Assembly (NCBI GenBank): GCA_023409265.1 | Contig: JAEYHZ010000046.1 | Coordinates: forward strand, 186,001 to 250,000 | Origin: Bacillota bacterium | Lineage (GTDB): Bacteria; Bacillota; Clostridia; Acetivibrionales; DSM-1351 | Length of the DNA: 64,000 nt | Reading direction: 5' to 3' | Shown here: one piece after another, positions 16,105-25,447 of the stretch | Position numbering within the stretch: position 1 is the stretch's first letter | Layout: every line of letters starts with the position of its first letter | Position numbers and translations under genes: made by a program | Notes under the pieces: model-generated | The model's database searches: none | Told to the model about the DNA's origin: nothing | The model's input: only the letters and a program-made list of their open reading frames with translations

Positions 16105-17868
16105 ATGAATATATTTGATAATAAGGACTATTTTCTGTTTGACGGTGCAATGGGTACCTATTACTCCTCCAGGTATGACAGCAGCATAGCTTGTGAAACT
16201 GCAAACCTGACAGACAAAGATGCAATTTATAACATACATAAAGAATACATTGATGCAGGTGTCAATGCCATAAAAACAAATACCTTTGCTGCCAACAGGT
16301 TTACTTTAGCCTGTGAGCAGACAGAGGTGGAACAGGTAATCATAAGCGGCTGGCAAATTGCAAACAAGGCTGTTGAAAAGCATAATGTGAAAGTGTTCGC
16401 GGATATTGGGCCTATTCCGGTAACCGAAGGTGCTGATGAAGAGGAAGAATATAAGAAGATAGTTGATATTTTTTTAGAATGCGGTGCTGAGAACTTTCTT
16501 TTTGAAACTTTCCCAAAATACGATATACTTATTGAAATGTCTGCCTATATCCGGCTTAGAAAGCCGGATGCCTTAATACTTACCTCCTTTGCCGTTTATC
16601 CTGACGGGTATTCCAAAGAAGGTCTCTACTATATGGATATTTTCAGAAAGGTTGGCAGCAGCGGTCTGATTGATGCATATGGTTTTAATTGTATCAGCGG
16701 CCCTGCACACATGTGCAGACTTGTTAGTGAGTTGAATATAAAAGGTAAAGTTGTATCTATTATGCCCAATTCCGGCTACCCGTCATCGGAACGGGGCAGG
16801 GCAGTCTACGTTGACAATTCAGAATATTTTGCCGGTAAAATACTTGAATTAAAAAATCTTGGAGTAAAAATACTGGGCGGCTGCTGCGGAACAACTCCAA
16901 AGCACATTGCAGTTACAGCCGGCTTGCTGGCTTCAAATGCCATTCCGGCTGGCAGAAATGAGCTTCAGAGTGAAACCTTAATAGAGGATTCCCATAGAGA
17001 GAAAATAATTCAAAAGCTTGCGACTGAAAAAAAGGCCATCCTTGTTGAAATAGACCCTCCATTTGACACTAACTGGGAGTATATGCTCAGAGATGCCTTC
17101 CTCTTAAAAAAAGCCGGTGCAGATATGATTACGATTTCGGACTCTCCACTGGCCAAGGCCAGGGCCGACAGTGCCATCCTGGCTGCTAAAATACAGCGGG
17201 AAACCGGTGTTCCTGCAATGCCTCACATAACCTGCAGAGATAAAAATTTATTGGGGATAAAGGCAACCTTGCTGGGACTAAGTATTGAGGGAGTACGAAA
17301 TGTATTGGTAGTCACCGGAGACCCTATTGCAAATATAGAGAGAAAAGATGTTAAAGGCGTCTTTAGTATGAACTCATCAAATCTTGCAAATTACGTATCA
17401 AGTTTAAATACAAATATATTTGGAAATGCTTCCTTCGAAATCGGAGGAGCATTAAATGTAAATGCTCTTAATTTTGAAGCCGAGTTAAGACGTTCACTTA
17501 AAAAAATTGAAAATGGTATAAGCTATTTTCTTACCCAGGCAACTTATACCGAAACCGCAGTGAATAATATTATTAAGGCTGTTGAAGTATTGAAGGTACC
17601 TGTTTTTGCAGGATTAATGCCCATAGTGAGCTTCAGGAATGCCCAGTTTATAAATAATGAAGTTCCGGGTATAACCATAGATGAGGCAACCATTGAAGGC
17701 TTCAGGGACAAGAGCAGGGAAGAAGCGGAATTGCTGGGAATAGAACTTGCAATGAAGTGCATTAATAACTTGTATGAGCATGTATCCGGTTTTTACATTA
17801 TGACACCGCTTAAGAGGACCAATATCGTTTGTGAGATTATTAAAAGAATCAAGGAGATAGAATTATGA
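16105..17868 (+). CDS. Bifunctional homocysteine S-methyltransferase / methylenetetrahydrofolate reductase
   Basis: A two-domain enzyme. Residues 1-290 form the homocysteine methyltransferase barrel with the zinc-site cysteines (NCISGP and GGCCGTTPKHI). Residues about 300-587 form a flavin-dependent MTHFR barrel (AILVEIDPPFD, VTGDP, RRSLKKIENGISYFLTQATY). It resembles the YitJ-type fusion of Firmicutes. It should reduce methylene-THF to methyl-THF and pass methyl groups to homocysteine, probably via a corrinoid protein. A modest SD (AAGGA, 11 bases away) precedes ATG. It overlaps the next gene by 4 bases (ATGA), so it is coupled with the methyl-THF methyltransferase. Confidence 0.92.
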   Translation: MNIFDNKDYFLFDGAMGTYYSSRYDSSIACETANLTDKDAIYNIHKEYIDAGVNAIKTNTFAANRFTLACEQTEVEQVIISGWQIANKAVEKHNVKVFADIGPIPVTEGADEEEEYKKIVDIFLECGAENFLFETFPKYDILIEMSAYIRLRKPDALILTSFAVYPDGYSKEGLYYMDIFRKVGSSGLIDAYGFNCISGPAHMCRLVSELNIKGKVVSIMPNSGYPSSERGRAVYVDNSEYFAGKILELKNLGVKILGGCCGTTPKHIAVTAGLLASNAIPAGRNELQSETLIEDSHREKIIQKLATEKKAILVEIDPPFDTNWEYMLRDAFLLKKAGADMITISDSPLAKARADSAILAAKIQRETGVPAMPHITCRDKNLLGIKATLLGLSIEGVRNVLVVTGDPIANIERKDVKGVFSMNSSNLANYVSSLNTNIFGNASFEIGGALNVNALNFEAELRRSLKKIENGISYFLTQATYTETAVNNIIKAVEVLKVPVFAGLMPIVSFRNAQFINNEVPGITIDEATIEGFRDKSREEAELLGIELAMKCINNLYEHVSGFYIMTPLKRTNIVCEIIKRIKEIEL

Positions 17869-18650
17869 TTATTGTTGGTGAGAAGTTGAATAGCTCAATT
17901 CCCAAAATGTTCGAGCTTATGAAGGCTAAAAATACTGAAGAGATAAAAAGGATTGCCGTTGAACAGCAAGAAGCCGGAGCAAATTTCCTGGATATTAATA
18001 CTGCAATATTCAGAGAAGAAGAGTCCGGTATGATGGAGTATATATTGGGTATTGTACTTGAGAATACAGACTGCGGGATTATGCTTGATTCTCCGTCACC
18101 AGCTGTGATTGAAAAAGCTATACAATTAATATCCGATAGGGAGATTATTATAAATTCAATAACTCTTCAGGATAGAATAAATGAGCTGCTCCCAGTAGTA
18201 AAAAACTATAAATCAGGCGTTGTATGCCTTCCGATTGATAATGACGGTATCCCTAAAACTCCTGAAAAGAGACTTGAGAATTCTCTTAAACTTATTGAAA
18301 TACTAGAGGAAGCCGGAATAGAGAAGAATAAGATTTATATTGATGTTCTTGCTGAAGCCCTTGCTGTTGATAATGAAGCTGCAAAAACAACTATTGATAC
18401 TATAGCGGCCCTCAGAAAAGCTCAGCCGGATGTTCATATTATATGTGGAGTTTCAAATGTTTCCTTCGGCTTACCCAAAAGAGCCGGTATCAATGCTGCT
18501 TTTCTCACAGCTGCCATATATGCAGGACTTGACAGTGGTATTGTGGATATCACCAGCGAGCAGATTCAGAGTACAATATTCATTTCCGAGATGATTGCAG
18601 GACTTGATGAGTACTGTATGGAATATCTTGGCTGGTTCAGAAGCAGATAA
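17865..18650 (+). CDS. Methyltetrahydrofolate:corrinoid methyltransferase-like pterin-binding protein
   Basis: A pterin-binding TIM-barrel of the MetH-middle-domain/AcsE type: MIIVGEKLNSS at the start, AGANFLDINTA, and GVSNVSFGLPKR near the C-terminus. Expected to transfer the methyl group of methyl-THF to a corrinoid. 261 aa is the size of the free-standing enzyme. Together with the upstream fusion protein it supplies three of the modules of cobalamin-dependent methionine synthase or its feeding pathway. The cobalamin-binding and activation modules are not in this window. Alternatively it serves a Wood-Ljungdahl methyl branch; the neighbourhood favours methionine synthesis. Confidence 0.87.
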   Translation: MIIVGEKLNSSIPKMFELMKAKNTEEIKRIAVEQQEAGANFLDINTAIFREEESGMMEYILGIVLENTDCGIMLDSPSPAVIEKAIQLISDREIIINSITLQDRINELLPVVKNYKSGVVCLPIDNDGIPKTPEKRLENSLKLIEILEEAGIEKNKIYIDVLAEALAVDNEAAKTTIDTIAALRKAQPDVHIICGVSNVSFGLPKRAGINAAFLTAAIYAGLDSGIVDITSEQIQSTIFISEMIAGLDEYCMEYLGWFRSR

Positions 18651-18771
18651 AACGATGAATATATTTGTTTAATGGAATGCATTAATCCAAATATTGTGAT
18701 AAAATATCTAGGCATGAAAGGTATTGTTTTATGGGGCCTGTGGAAAAATTTGCTTATTGGAGGTAATACCA

Positions 18772-20484
18772 ATGAAGGACAAACCGTTGTATGAAGTCAG
18801 AAAGATCTCTAATCTCAAGGACATGATAGAACAGAGCGCAAGGATTTATTCAGATAAGGCAGCTTTCCTTATTAAGACTAAAACCAGTTCTGATTATGTT
18901 CCGGTATCCTACAGAAAATTCAAGGAGGATATTGATGCTCTCGGAACAGTGTTGTTGAGTCTTGGTCTTAAGGGTAAAAAAATAGCTTTGATCGGCGAAA
19001 ACAGATATGAATGGGGAACCTCGTATCTTGCTGTTTGTAACGGAACAGGAATTATTGTTCCTTTGGACAAGGAGCTGCCGCAAAATGAGATAGAGAATTG
19101 CTTACAACGTAGTCATGCAGATGCAATAATTTTTTCAGGTGCTGTTTCAAAGAATATTGAAAATATTTTAAAAAATATTAGTACCTGCAAGTATTTTATA
19201 AATATGGATCTGGAAGAGGATGCCAATGGCCAGCTGTCTTACGGCAAGCTGCTTGACAAAGGTTACGAACTTATAAGAGGCGGAAACAGGGATTTTCTTG
19301 ATGCAACCATTGATAACGAAGCAATGGATATCCTGTTGTTTACCTCGGGTACCACTGATAAATCCAAAGCTGTAATGCTGTCGCATAAAAACATAGCGGC
19401 TAATCTCATGGCAATGTGTTCAATGCTTTATATAGATGAGAAGGATGTATTTTTGTCTGTATTGCCCATGCACCATACCTATGAGTGTACCTGCGGTTTC
19501 CTATGTCAGATGTACAGAGGTTGCACCGTCGCGTTCTGCGAAGGACTTCGCCATATTGTGAAGAACCTCAGGGAATCCAAATGCACTGTCATGAATGGTG
19601 TGCCTCTTGTATTTGAATCCATATACAAGCAGTTGATGAATCAGGTTGCAAAGAAACCGGGAGGTCCACGAAAACTTAAATTGGGTATCAGATTAAGCAA
19701 TATAGCCGGAGTTTTTGGACTGGATATCAGGAAGAAGCTTTTTGCTGAAATACATGATGCTCTTGGCGGACACCTGAGATTGTTTATAAGCGGAGCTGCT
19801 GCAATTGATCCGGAGGTTTCAAAAGGCTTCCGCAGCATCGGTATAAAACTGGTACAGGGTTATGGACTTACTGAATGTGCTCCAATTGTAGCTCTTAACA
19901 GAAATTGCTGGTTCAAGGATGATGCTGCAGGTTTGCCGTTACCCGGCCTGAAAGTGGTAATAGATAGCCCTAACAGTGAAGGAATCGGGGAGATAAAGGT
20001 TCAGGGTCCAAGTGTCATGTCGGGCTATTATGAAAATGAAGAGGCCACCGAGGCTGCAATCAGGGATGGATGGTTCTATACAGGAGATATGGGGTTCATA
20101 GACTCGGACGGTTTTGTTCATATAACAGGCAGAATGAAAAATGTTATTGTAACCAAAAACGGTAAGAATGTTTATCCTGAGGAAATTGAGACCTTGCTGA
20201 ACAGAAGCGACTATATCAAGGAATCACTTGTTTATGGTATGGATGGAAAAGATGATGTAGTTGTTTGTGCTCAAATAGTACCAGACAAGGAAAAAATTGA
20301 TGAAGATATCAAAAATGGTGTAATGGGGCAGCAGGATGTACAGTCAATTATCAATGCAGAAGTAAAACGAATTAATAAGGATCTGGTTACTTACAAGTAT
20401 GTAAAGGAATTTACTTTGAGAGATACAGAGTTTGAAAAAACTACTACCAAAAAGATAAAAAGGTATCAGGAGCTTAAACAGTAA
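18772..20484 (+). CDS. AMP-forming acyl-CoA/acyl-ACP synthetase
   Basis: An adenylate-forming ligase of the long-chain fatty-acid CoA ligase type. Motifs: P-loop LLFTSGTTDKSKAVMLSH, QGYGLTECAPIV, the hinge GDMGFIDSDGFVHITGRMKN and the catalytic-lysine region near the C-terminus (TTTKKIKRY). 570 aa from ATG 18772, which follows TTGGAGG; the upstream start at 18724 has no SD. It overlaps the next gene by one base (TAATG). It activates a carboxylic acid as acyl-AMP then thioester; chain length is not decidable from sequence. Confidence 0.9.
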   Translation: MKDKPLYEVRKISNLKDMIEQSARIYSDKAAFLIKTKTSSDYVPVSYRKFKEDIDALGTVLLSLGLKGKKIALIGENRYEWGTSYLAVCNGTGIIVPLDKELPQNEIENCLQRSHADAIIFSGAVSKNIENILKNISTCKYFINMDLEEDANGQLSYGKLLDKGYELIRGGNRDFLDATIDNEAMDILLFTSGTTDKSKAVMLSHKNIAANLMAMCSMLYIDEKDVFLSVLPMHHTYECTCGFLCQMYRGCTVAFCEGLRHIVKNLRESKCTVMNGVPLVFESIYKQLMNQVAKKPGGPRKLKLGIRLSNIAGVFGLDIRKKLFAEIHDALGGHLRLFISGAAAIDPEVSKGFRSIGIKLVQGYGLTECAPIVALNRNCWFKDDAAGLPLPGLKVVIDSPNSEGIGEIKVQGPSVMSGYYENEEATEAAIRDGWFYTGDMGFIDSDGFVHITGRMKNVIVTKNGKNVYPEEIETLLNRSDYIKESLVYGMDGKDDVVVCAQIVPDKEKIDEDIKNGVMGQQDVQSIINAEVKRINKDLVTYKYVKEFTLRDTEFEKTTTKKIKRYQELKQ

Positions 20485-21272
20485 TGAATAATAATTTAGA
20501 CGCAGCAATAGATGAAGCAGTTAAACTTGTCAAGGATGTCAGCCGTCTTTTATTGGAGGATATGGAGGACAAAAAGGTTGTAAGAAAAAGCGGAGATGCC
20601 AATTTCGTAACAGATATTGATCTTAAGGTTCAGGAGCTTATTACTAAAAAGCTGTACGAAATCCTTCCAGAAAGCAATATTATCGCAGAGGAGACAATAT
20701 CCAACGATTTTAGGCTGGGAAAATACACCTGGATTTTAGATCCTGTTGATGGGACTACCAATCTGATGTACGGATACAAATATTCCTGCATAGCACTGGG
20801 ACTGGTGGTTGATGGAACACCTTACGCGGGGATTGTGTACAATCCGTATCTGAAGGAAATGTTCACGGCAAAAAAAGGTCAGGGTGCCTTTGTGAACGGT
20901 TTACCCATCGGGGTAACTGACAGCAGGACTCTTGGTGACAGCCTGATAACCTTTGGAACATCACCTTATGATAAGGGAAAGGCTGACGAAACCTTCAGAG
21001 TGAGCAGGAATGTTTTTCTGCGATGCAGGGACTTAAGGCGTTCAGGCTGCGCTGCACTTGATATATGCAATGTGGCAGCCGGCCGTATGGACGGTTTTTA
21101 TGAAATGGAGCTTCAGCCCTGGGATTACGCAGGGGCTTCAATCATACTTGAGGAGGCCGGCGGCCGGATAACAAACTGGCAGGGAAATAAGCTCAGCTAT
21201 TTACATAAGAGTTCGAGTATTGCAACAAACGGACACATACATAAGGAGCTTTTCGAGGTTATTAGTAATTAG
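20484..21272 (+). CDS. suhB: Inositol-1-monophosphatase family phosphatase
   Basis: A magnesium-dependent sugar-phosphate phosphatase. The metal-site motifs are present: EET in IIAEETI, DPVDGTTN, and WDYAGASIILEEAGG at the C-terminal domain. 262 aa, standard size. Translationally coupled to the acyl ligase by a TAATG overlap. Substrate could be inositol phosphate, fructose 1,6-bisphosphate or a nucleotide such as PAP; the family signature does not decide. The pairing with an acyl ligase may indicate lipid metabolism (inference). Confidence 0.9.
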   Translation: MNNNLDAAIDEAVKLVKDVSRLLLEDMEDKKVVRKSGDANFVTDIDLKVQELITKKLYEILPESNIIAEETISNDFRLGKYTWILDPVDGTTNLMYGYKYSCIALGLVVDGTPYAGIVYNPYLKEMFTAKKGQGAFVNGLPIGVTDSRTLGDSLITFGTSPYDKGKADETFRVSRNVFLRCRDLRRSGCAALDICNVAAGRMDGFYEMELQPWDYAGASIILEEAGGRITNWQGNKLSYLHKSSSIATNGHIHKELFEVISN

Positions 21273-21342
21273 CCGTCAGTTTGTGGCAGGGTAATGAACA
21301 TATACATAAGAGGATTAAACAGAATAGTGAATAGATAAATTG

Positions 21343-21381
21343 AAGTGGTCAGAACTGTAAAAGGAACTGGCCACTTTTTCT
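21343..21381 (+). terminator. Terminator after the inositol monophosphatase gene
   Basis: AAGTGGTCAG pairs with CTGGCCACTT (one G-T pair) around a 14-base loop and is followed by TTTTTCTTT. Confidence 0.8.
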
Positions 21382-21460
21382 TTGCATTTTATTGTTGACC
21401 TGTCTATAACTTTATGGTTTATGCTTTAGATATACTAATAACACTAAAGGAGTGAGAAAT

Positions 21461-22228
21461 ATGAAATTAATAACTGATATTCAATTCTATAAAGTTAGGG
21501 TGAATGATATTCCAGCGTTAATTTGTACAGATGGAGATAATTCTCCAAAACCATTAGTTATTTTTTCACATGGTTTTCAAGGTAAGAAGGAAAATTGGAA
21601 AGAACATATGAAGGAATTGGCACAACTGGGCTATTATACAGTTGCAATAGATAACAGGTTTCACGGAGAAAGAGATAATGCAGGATTCAGCACGTTTTTA
21701 TCCATGAATGGGAAAATAGATTTTTCCAAGGTTTTGGAAGCTATAAAGGGAAACGCCGATGATGTAGTACTTGTACTGGATTTCTTTACAGCTAAAACTG
21801 AAATAGATAAAAACAGAATAGCAATGGTGGGAATGTCCATGGGGGGATTTACTACTTTTAGAACAGTGGTCATTGATAACAGAATCAAGGTAGCTGTCCC
21901 GATAATTGCATCACCGGTATGGGAAGACCTGCCAGGAGATATGGTTGCAGATACAGCTATTGAAATTAAAAGTAAGCTGTATAAAATTTCCAAGGAGTTC
22001 GGCCCTTCAAACTTTATTGATAAGTTCTACCCCACAGCCTTGTTTATGCAGGCTGGCTCAAAGGATATACACTTTGATGTGAATAAGCTGAAAAAGTTTT
22101 ATGAAGATATAAAACAGTATTACATTAATGACACTTCAAAACTTGAATTAATAATTTACGAGGGTATTGAACATGAGTTTACTAAAGAAATGTGGGATAA
22201 TGCCAAAGCGTGGCTGAAATTGTTGTAA
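21461..22228 (+). CDS. Alpha/beta hydrolase
   Basis: A serine hydrolase of the dienelactone hydrolase / prolyl oligopeptidase-like group. Oxyanion region FSHGFQGKKENW, nucleophile elbow GMSMGG, a late histidine in EGIEHEFTKEMW, and an acid likely in the GSKDIHFD segment. Cytosolic (no signal peptide), 255 aa. ATG 21461 follows AAAGGAG at normal spacing; the GTG at 21452 lies inside that SD. A possible promoter, TTGACC-17-TTTATG, is at 21395-21423. The substrate is unknown; esterase or acyl-peptidase activity is a guess. Confidence 0.85.
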   Translation: MKLITDIQFYKVRVNDIPALICTDGDNSPKPLVIFSHGFQGKKENWKEHMKELAQLGYYTVAIDNRFHGERDNAGFSTFLSMNGKIDFSKVLEAIKGNADDVVLVLDFFTAKTEIDKNRIAMVGMSMGGFTTFRTVVIDNRIKVAVPIIASPVWEDLPGDMVADTAIEIKSKLYKISKEFGPSNFIDKFYPTALFMQAGSKDIHFDVNKLKKFYEDIKQYYINDTSKLELIIYEGIEHEFTKEMWDNAKAWLKLL

Positions 22229-22251
22229 TTATGGGATTTGGATATAATTAT

Positions 22252-22280
22252 TTGACCTATACCAGTTCTTTAGTTATATT
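22252..22280 (+). promoter_or_regulatory. SigA-type promoter of the merR gene
   Basis: TTGACC (22252-22257), 17-bp spacer, TATATT (22275-22280), about 32 bases before the MerR start codon. The start lies just beyond the hydrolase stop, so merR can be transcribed independently. Confidence 0.6.
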
Positions 22281-22311
22281 AGTATTAAAGCGTATTAAGG
22301 GGGGGGGTTAT

Positions 22312-22875
22312 ATGGGGTATTCTGTTGGGAAAGTCGCCAAAATGTTTAATTTATCAAGAACAACCCTGCTTTACTATGATTTTATCGGTTTATTAACCCC
22401 ATCTGTAAGAAGTTCTGCAAGCTATAGAATTTATAATGATTCTGATATTGAGAAATTAAAAAAAATAGTACTCTATAGGGATGTAGGAGTGCCATTAAAT
22501 GAGATTGACAAGCTTATTTCTGCCTCCGAGAATAACTTTGTCTCTATTCTCATGCGGCGCTTGGACGACCTGAATAAAGAAATAAGTTTGATTAAAGCAA
22601 GGCAGAATATTATTGTCAACATTTTGCGTAATGTAAATCTATGCAAGACCTTTGTAAGTATAGATCAAGAAGCTTGGCGGAAAGTTTTAAATTCCGTTGG
22701 TATGTCTGAAGAACAAGCTATACAGTGGCATGTGGATTTTGAACATAACTCACCTGAGCAGCACAGAAATTTATTGCTTGCTTTAGGTATACCTGAGCAT
22801 GAAGCAGAAAAAATGAGTGAGTATTTCCGTAATTACTCAGATAAACATCAAACAGATCAGCGTCCTGCATTTTAA
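22312..22875 (+). CDS. MerR-family transcriptional regulator
   Basis: The N-terminal winged helix has the MerR signature YSVGKVAKMFNLSRTTLLYYDFIGLL and SYRIYNDSDIEKL; a dimerisation coiled coil follows (about 75-110), then a C-terminal effector region without cysteines in a metal-binding pattern. 187 aa. ATG 22312 is preferred: the SD is embedded in AAGG followed by seven more G (run of nine G at 22299-22307). The longer ORF from 22210 would overlap the hydrolase and contains non-MerR residues. Target unknown. Confidence 0.88.
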   Translation: MGYSVGKVAKMFNLSRTTLLYYDFIGLLTPSVRSSASYRIYNDSDIEKLKKIVLYRDVGVPLNEIDKLISASENNFVSILMRRLDDLNKEISLIKARQNIIVNILRNVNLCKTFVSIDQEAWRKVLNSVGMSEEQAIQWHVDFEHNSPEQHRNLLLALGIPEHEAEKMSEYFRNYSDKHQTDQRPAF

Positions 22876-22913
22876 AAATGAATTAATCCAGTCTTATTCA
22901 CTAAATCAGTATA

Positions 22914-22957
22914 AATGCGCTAATTGTTATTATCAAGACAATTAAGTGCATTTTTTG
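22914..22957 (+). terminator. Terminator after merR
   Basis: AATGCGCTAATTGT pairs with ACAATTAAGTGCATT (one bulge) across a 10-base loop, followed by TTTTTT. Confidence 0.75.
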
Positions 22958-23035
22958 TACCAATTATAAGTTGTTATATGAACTGTTTGGTGTTCCAGAT
23001 ATTAACAATCCAGCCTTGACTTGAAAAGACCGTAT

Positions 23036-23383
23036 ATGTATACTGAGGTAGAAAACAGTATATTACAAAATGCAGAATTATTATTTGCACAAAAAGGTTG
23101 AATTTAAACTTCGATGGATATGCTGTCGGTTAACTGTGAATATACAAAAAGGACCATTTACAGGTATTTCAGCTGTAATGACTTGATGACACAGATAAAG
23201 TTTGCCAATACAGGAAAAAAGCATGAAGAACTTCCGTTCTTCAATAAATACTCAAACTGTATAAGAGCCTTATACGAGGAAATTATATATTTATTTGAAA
23301 CAGCCAAAGCTGATAAAAGTATACGTGATGACGTAGGATCAGCTACTGAATGTTTCATATGCTTACCGGCACCGATATTATAA
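23036..23383 (+). pseudogene. Decayed TetR-family regulator
   Basis: One continuous reading frame from ATG 23036 encodes a recognisable TetR N-terminus, MYTEVENSILQNAELLFAQKG, then TGA (23099-23101) and, one codon later, TAA, and resumes in the same frame as TSMDMLSVNCEYTKRTIYRYFS, which is the TetR recognition helix (compare the family pattern GYTKRTIYRYF). The C-terminal part is only about 65 residues and ends in a non-family tail, so there is probably also an internal deletion. Two nonsense codons in the DNA-binding domain make this non-functional. The fragment from 23114 alone lacks helix 1 and an SD. Confidence 0.82.
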
Positions 23384-23410
23384 AAAATCTGCTTTAATAC
23401 GGAGGTTCTT

Positions 23411-25276
23411 ATGTTTACACCTGAGAATAAGTATCAGAGAAGGGTAAATGCCTATAGCAAAAAACATGAGTTATATTCAGGAAAATCCAGCAGTATGGGG
23501 AATTACAAACTTTTACTCTTTTTTTTGGGAATTGCTGCAGCTGCAGCTCTTTTTATAATGAAGCTCTATATTTTTATGTCTGCGCTGGTAATACTGTTTA
23601 TAGCCGGATTTATATATCTTTCAGCAGTTCATAACAAATTTATAAGGCTTAAAAACTATTCTCAAGCTATGCTTCAAATAAACAATATGTGCCTTAAAAG
23701 AGCAAAAGGTCTCTGGACAGCTTTTACCGATACAGGTGAGGAGTTTGAAAACCATGATCACAGGTATACTTATGACCTGGATTTGTTTGGAAAGGGTTCA
23801 CTTTTTCAGATGATTAATATGACTACAACTTATTCAGGACGACAGAGCCTGGCTCAAATAATACTCAAACCGTTGGAGAATAAAAAAGCAATTATTGAAC
23901 GTCAGCAGGCTGTAAAAGAACTTTCCGGCAAGCTGATCTTCAGACACCGGATGTATTCAAATGTACTTATGTCCAATAAAAACATAACACTTCCCGATTC
24001 CGAGGAAAAAGGCAAAAAAAGGTCTAAAACACTTTTGGATACTATTAACAAGCTGGATGATGTATTTTTATGGGCAAAAGAGAAGAACAGCCTATACTCA
24101 GCCTTGTGGTTTAAAGCTCTAATTACAGTTTTGCCACTTATCACAATTCTTACATTAGTTTTGTCTGTTCTAAAAATTGTTCCCTTTTATCTGCCAATAG
24201 CGGGGTATGCGATTCAATTCATAATGCTGGGTTACAGAATAAATTTCAGAAATAAAAGCTTTGAGCTGGTTGAAAAATACTCCAATACTCTTAAAGTATT
24301 CAGTTCACTTTTAAAACTATTTGAAGCTGAACGGTTTCAAAGCAAATATATACTGGATTTAAAACATGTGCTCAAGGGGGATTCAGACAAGACCGCATGG
24401 AAGCAGATTGAAAAGCTGTCAAAGATATGGGAACTGATTGCCAACAGGTATAACTTCCTGTATACGGTAGTAAATGCTATGACACTGTGGGACTTTCACT
24501 GTATGGTTGCCCTGGAAAGATGGAAGAATATCAGCGGTGTATACGTTGAGAAATGGTTTGAGGTCATAGGGGAAGTTGAGGCTTTGTGCAGTCTGTCTGT
24601 TATGTGCCATGATAATCCTGATTTTATAATGCCACAAGTATCAGAGGCTTTAAATGCTGGAATCGCTGCAGAAGAACTTGGCCATCCTCTGCTTACCAAA
24701 GGCAGAAAATGCAACGATATCAATATAAGCGGTGAGCAGCCTATACTTCTCATTACCGGCTCAAATATGTCAGGGAAGAGCACTTTCCTGAGAACGGTAG
24801 GGCTCAGTCTGGTTTTGACATACATGGGACTGCCGGTTTGTGCCAAAACCTTCAGCTGCCCAATCATGAAGGTTTATGCCTGTATGAGGACCAGCGATAA
24901 TCTGGGGCAGAGCGTTTCGTCCTTCTACGCCGAGCTTCTCAGAGTAAAGATGATAGTGGAAGCGGTGGACAGCGAAGAAAGGGTGTTTTTCCTGTTGGAT
25001 GAAATTTTTAAAGGAACAAATTCAGCAGACAGGCATACAGGAGCAAAAATGCTTATTACTCAACTGGACAAAAAAGGTGCCTGGGGGTTGGTCTCCACCC
25101 ATGATCTTGAGCTGGCAGATATGGAAAAGGAAAGCGGAGGCAGAATCCGCAATTATCACTTCAAGGAATACTACAGGGACAATCAGATATACTTTGATTA
25201 TCAGCTCCGGAAGGGAGTGTCCGATACCCGCAATGCCATCTATTTAATGAAAATGGCCGGGGTAAATATCGATTGA
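23411..25276 (+). CDS. Membrane-associated MutS-like ATPase
   Basis: A MutS-family protein without the mismatch-recognition domain. Two N-terminal hydrophobic segments (about residues 34-75) and two more near 230-270 suggest membrane anchoring. A MutS core/lever region follows, then the MutS_V ATPase: Walker A GSNMSGKST (residues 450-458), FYAELLRVK signature region, Walker B VFFLLDEIFKGTNSADR and the H-loop STHD. SD GGAGG precedes ATG. Family members of this group are uncharacterised; a role in canonical mismatch repair is unlikely because domain I is absent. It lies directly after the dead tetR. Confidence 0.87.
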   Translation: MFTPENKYQRRVNAYSKKHELYSGKSSSMGNYKLLLFFLGIAAAAALFIMKLYIFMSALVILFIAGFIYLSAVHNKFIRLKNYSQAMLQINNMCLKRAKGLWTAFTDTGEEFENHDHRYTYDLDLFGKGSLFQMINMTTTYSGRQSLAQIILKPLENKKAIIERQQAVKELSGKLIFRHRMYSNVLMSNKNITLPDSEEKGKKRSKTLLDTINKLDDVFLWAKEKNSLYSALWFKALITVLPLITILTLVLSVLKIVPFYLPIAGYAIQFIMLGYRINFRNKSFELVEKYSNTLKVFSSLLKLFEAERFQSKYILDLKHVLKGDSDKTAWKQIEKLSKIWELIANRYNFLYTVVNAMTLWDFHCMVALERWKNISGVYVEKWFEVIGEVEALCSLSVMCHDNPDFIMPQVSEALNAGIAAEELGHPLLTKGRKCNDINISGEQPILLITGSNMSGKSTFLRTVGLSLVLTYMGLPVCAKTFSCPIMKVYACMRTSDNLGQSVSSFYAELLRVKMIVEAVDSEERVFFLLDEIFKGTNSADRHTGAKMLITQLDKKGAWGLVSTHDLELADMEKESGGRIRNYHFKEYYRDNQIYFDYQLRKGVSDTRNAIYLMKMAGVNID

Positions 25277-25447
25277 ATAGTACTTAATCGGTGTACATTT
25301 AGTAACGCTTGCAAGTACTAAACAATCAATTATCAACAGGATTTTTATGGACCGAAAGTTCCTTATTCAAGTATATTATTCATACGTACAAATAAACTAT
25401 ATAACAGAAGTAAATCAATTACTTAACTATATGTTTAGGAGATGTGT

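Noticed and set aside
22210..22311. Longer MerR start at 22210
   Set aside because: It would overlap the hydrolase stop and add 34 residues unlike the MerR N-terminus; the SD and promoter support 22312.
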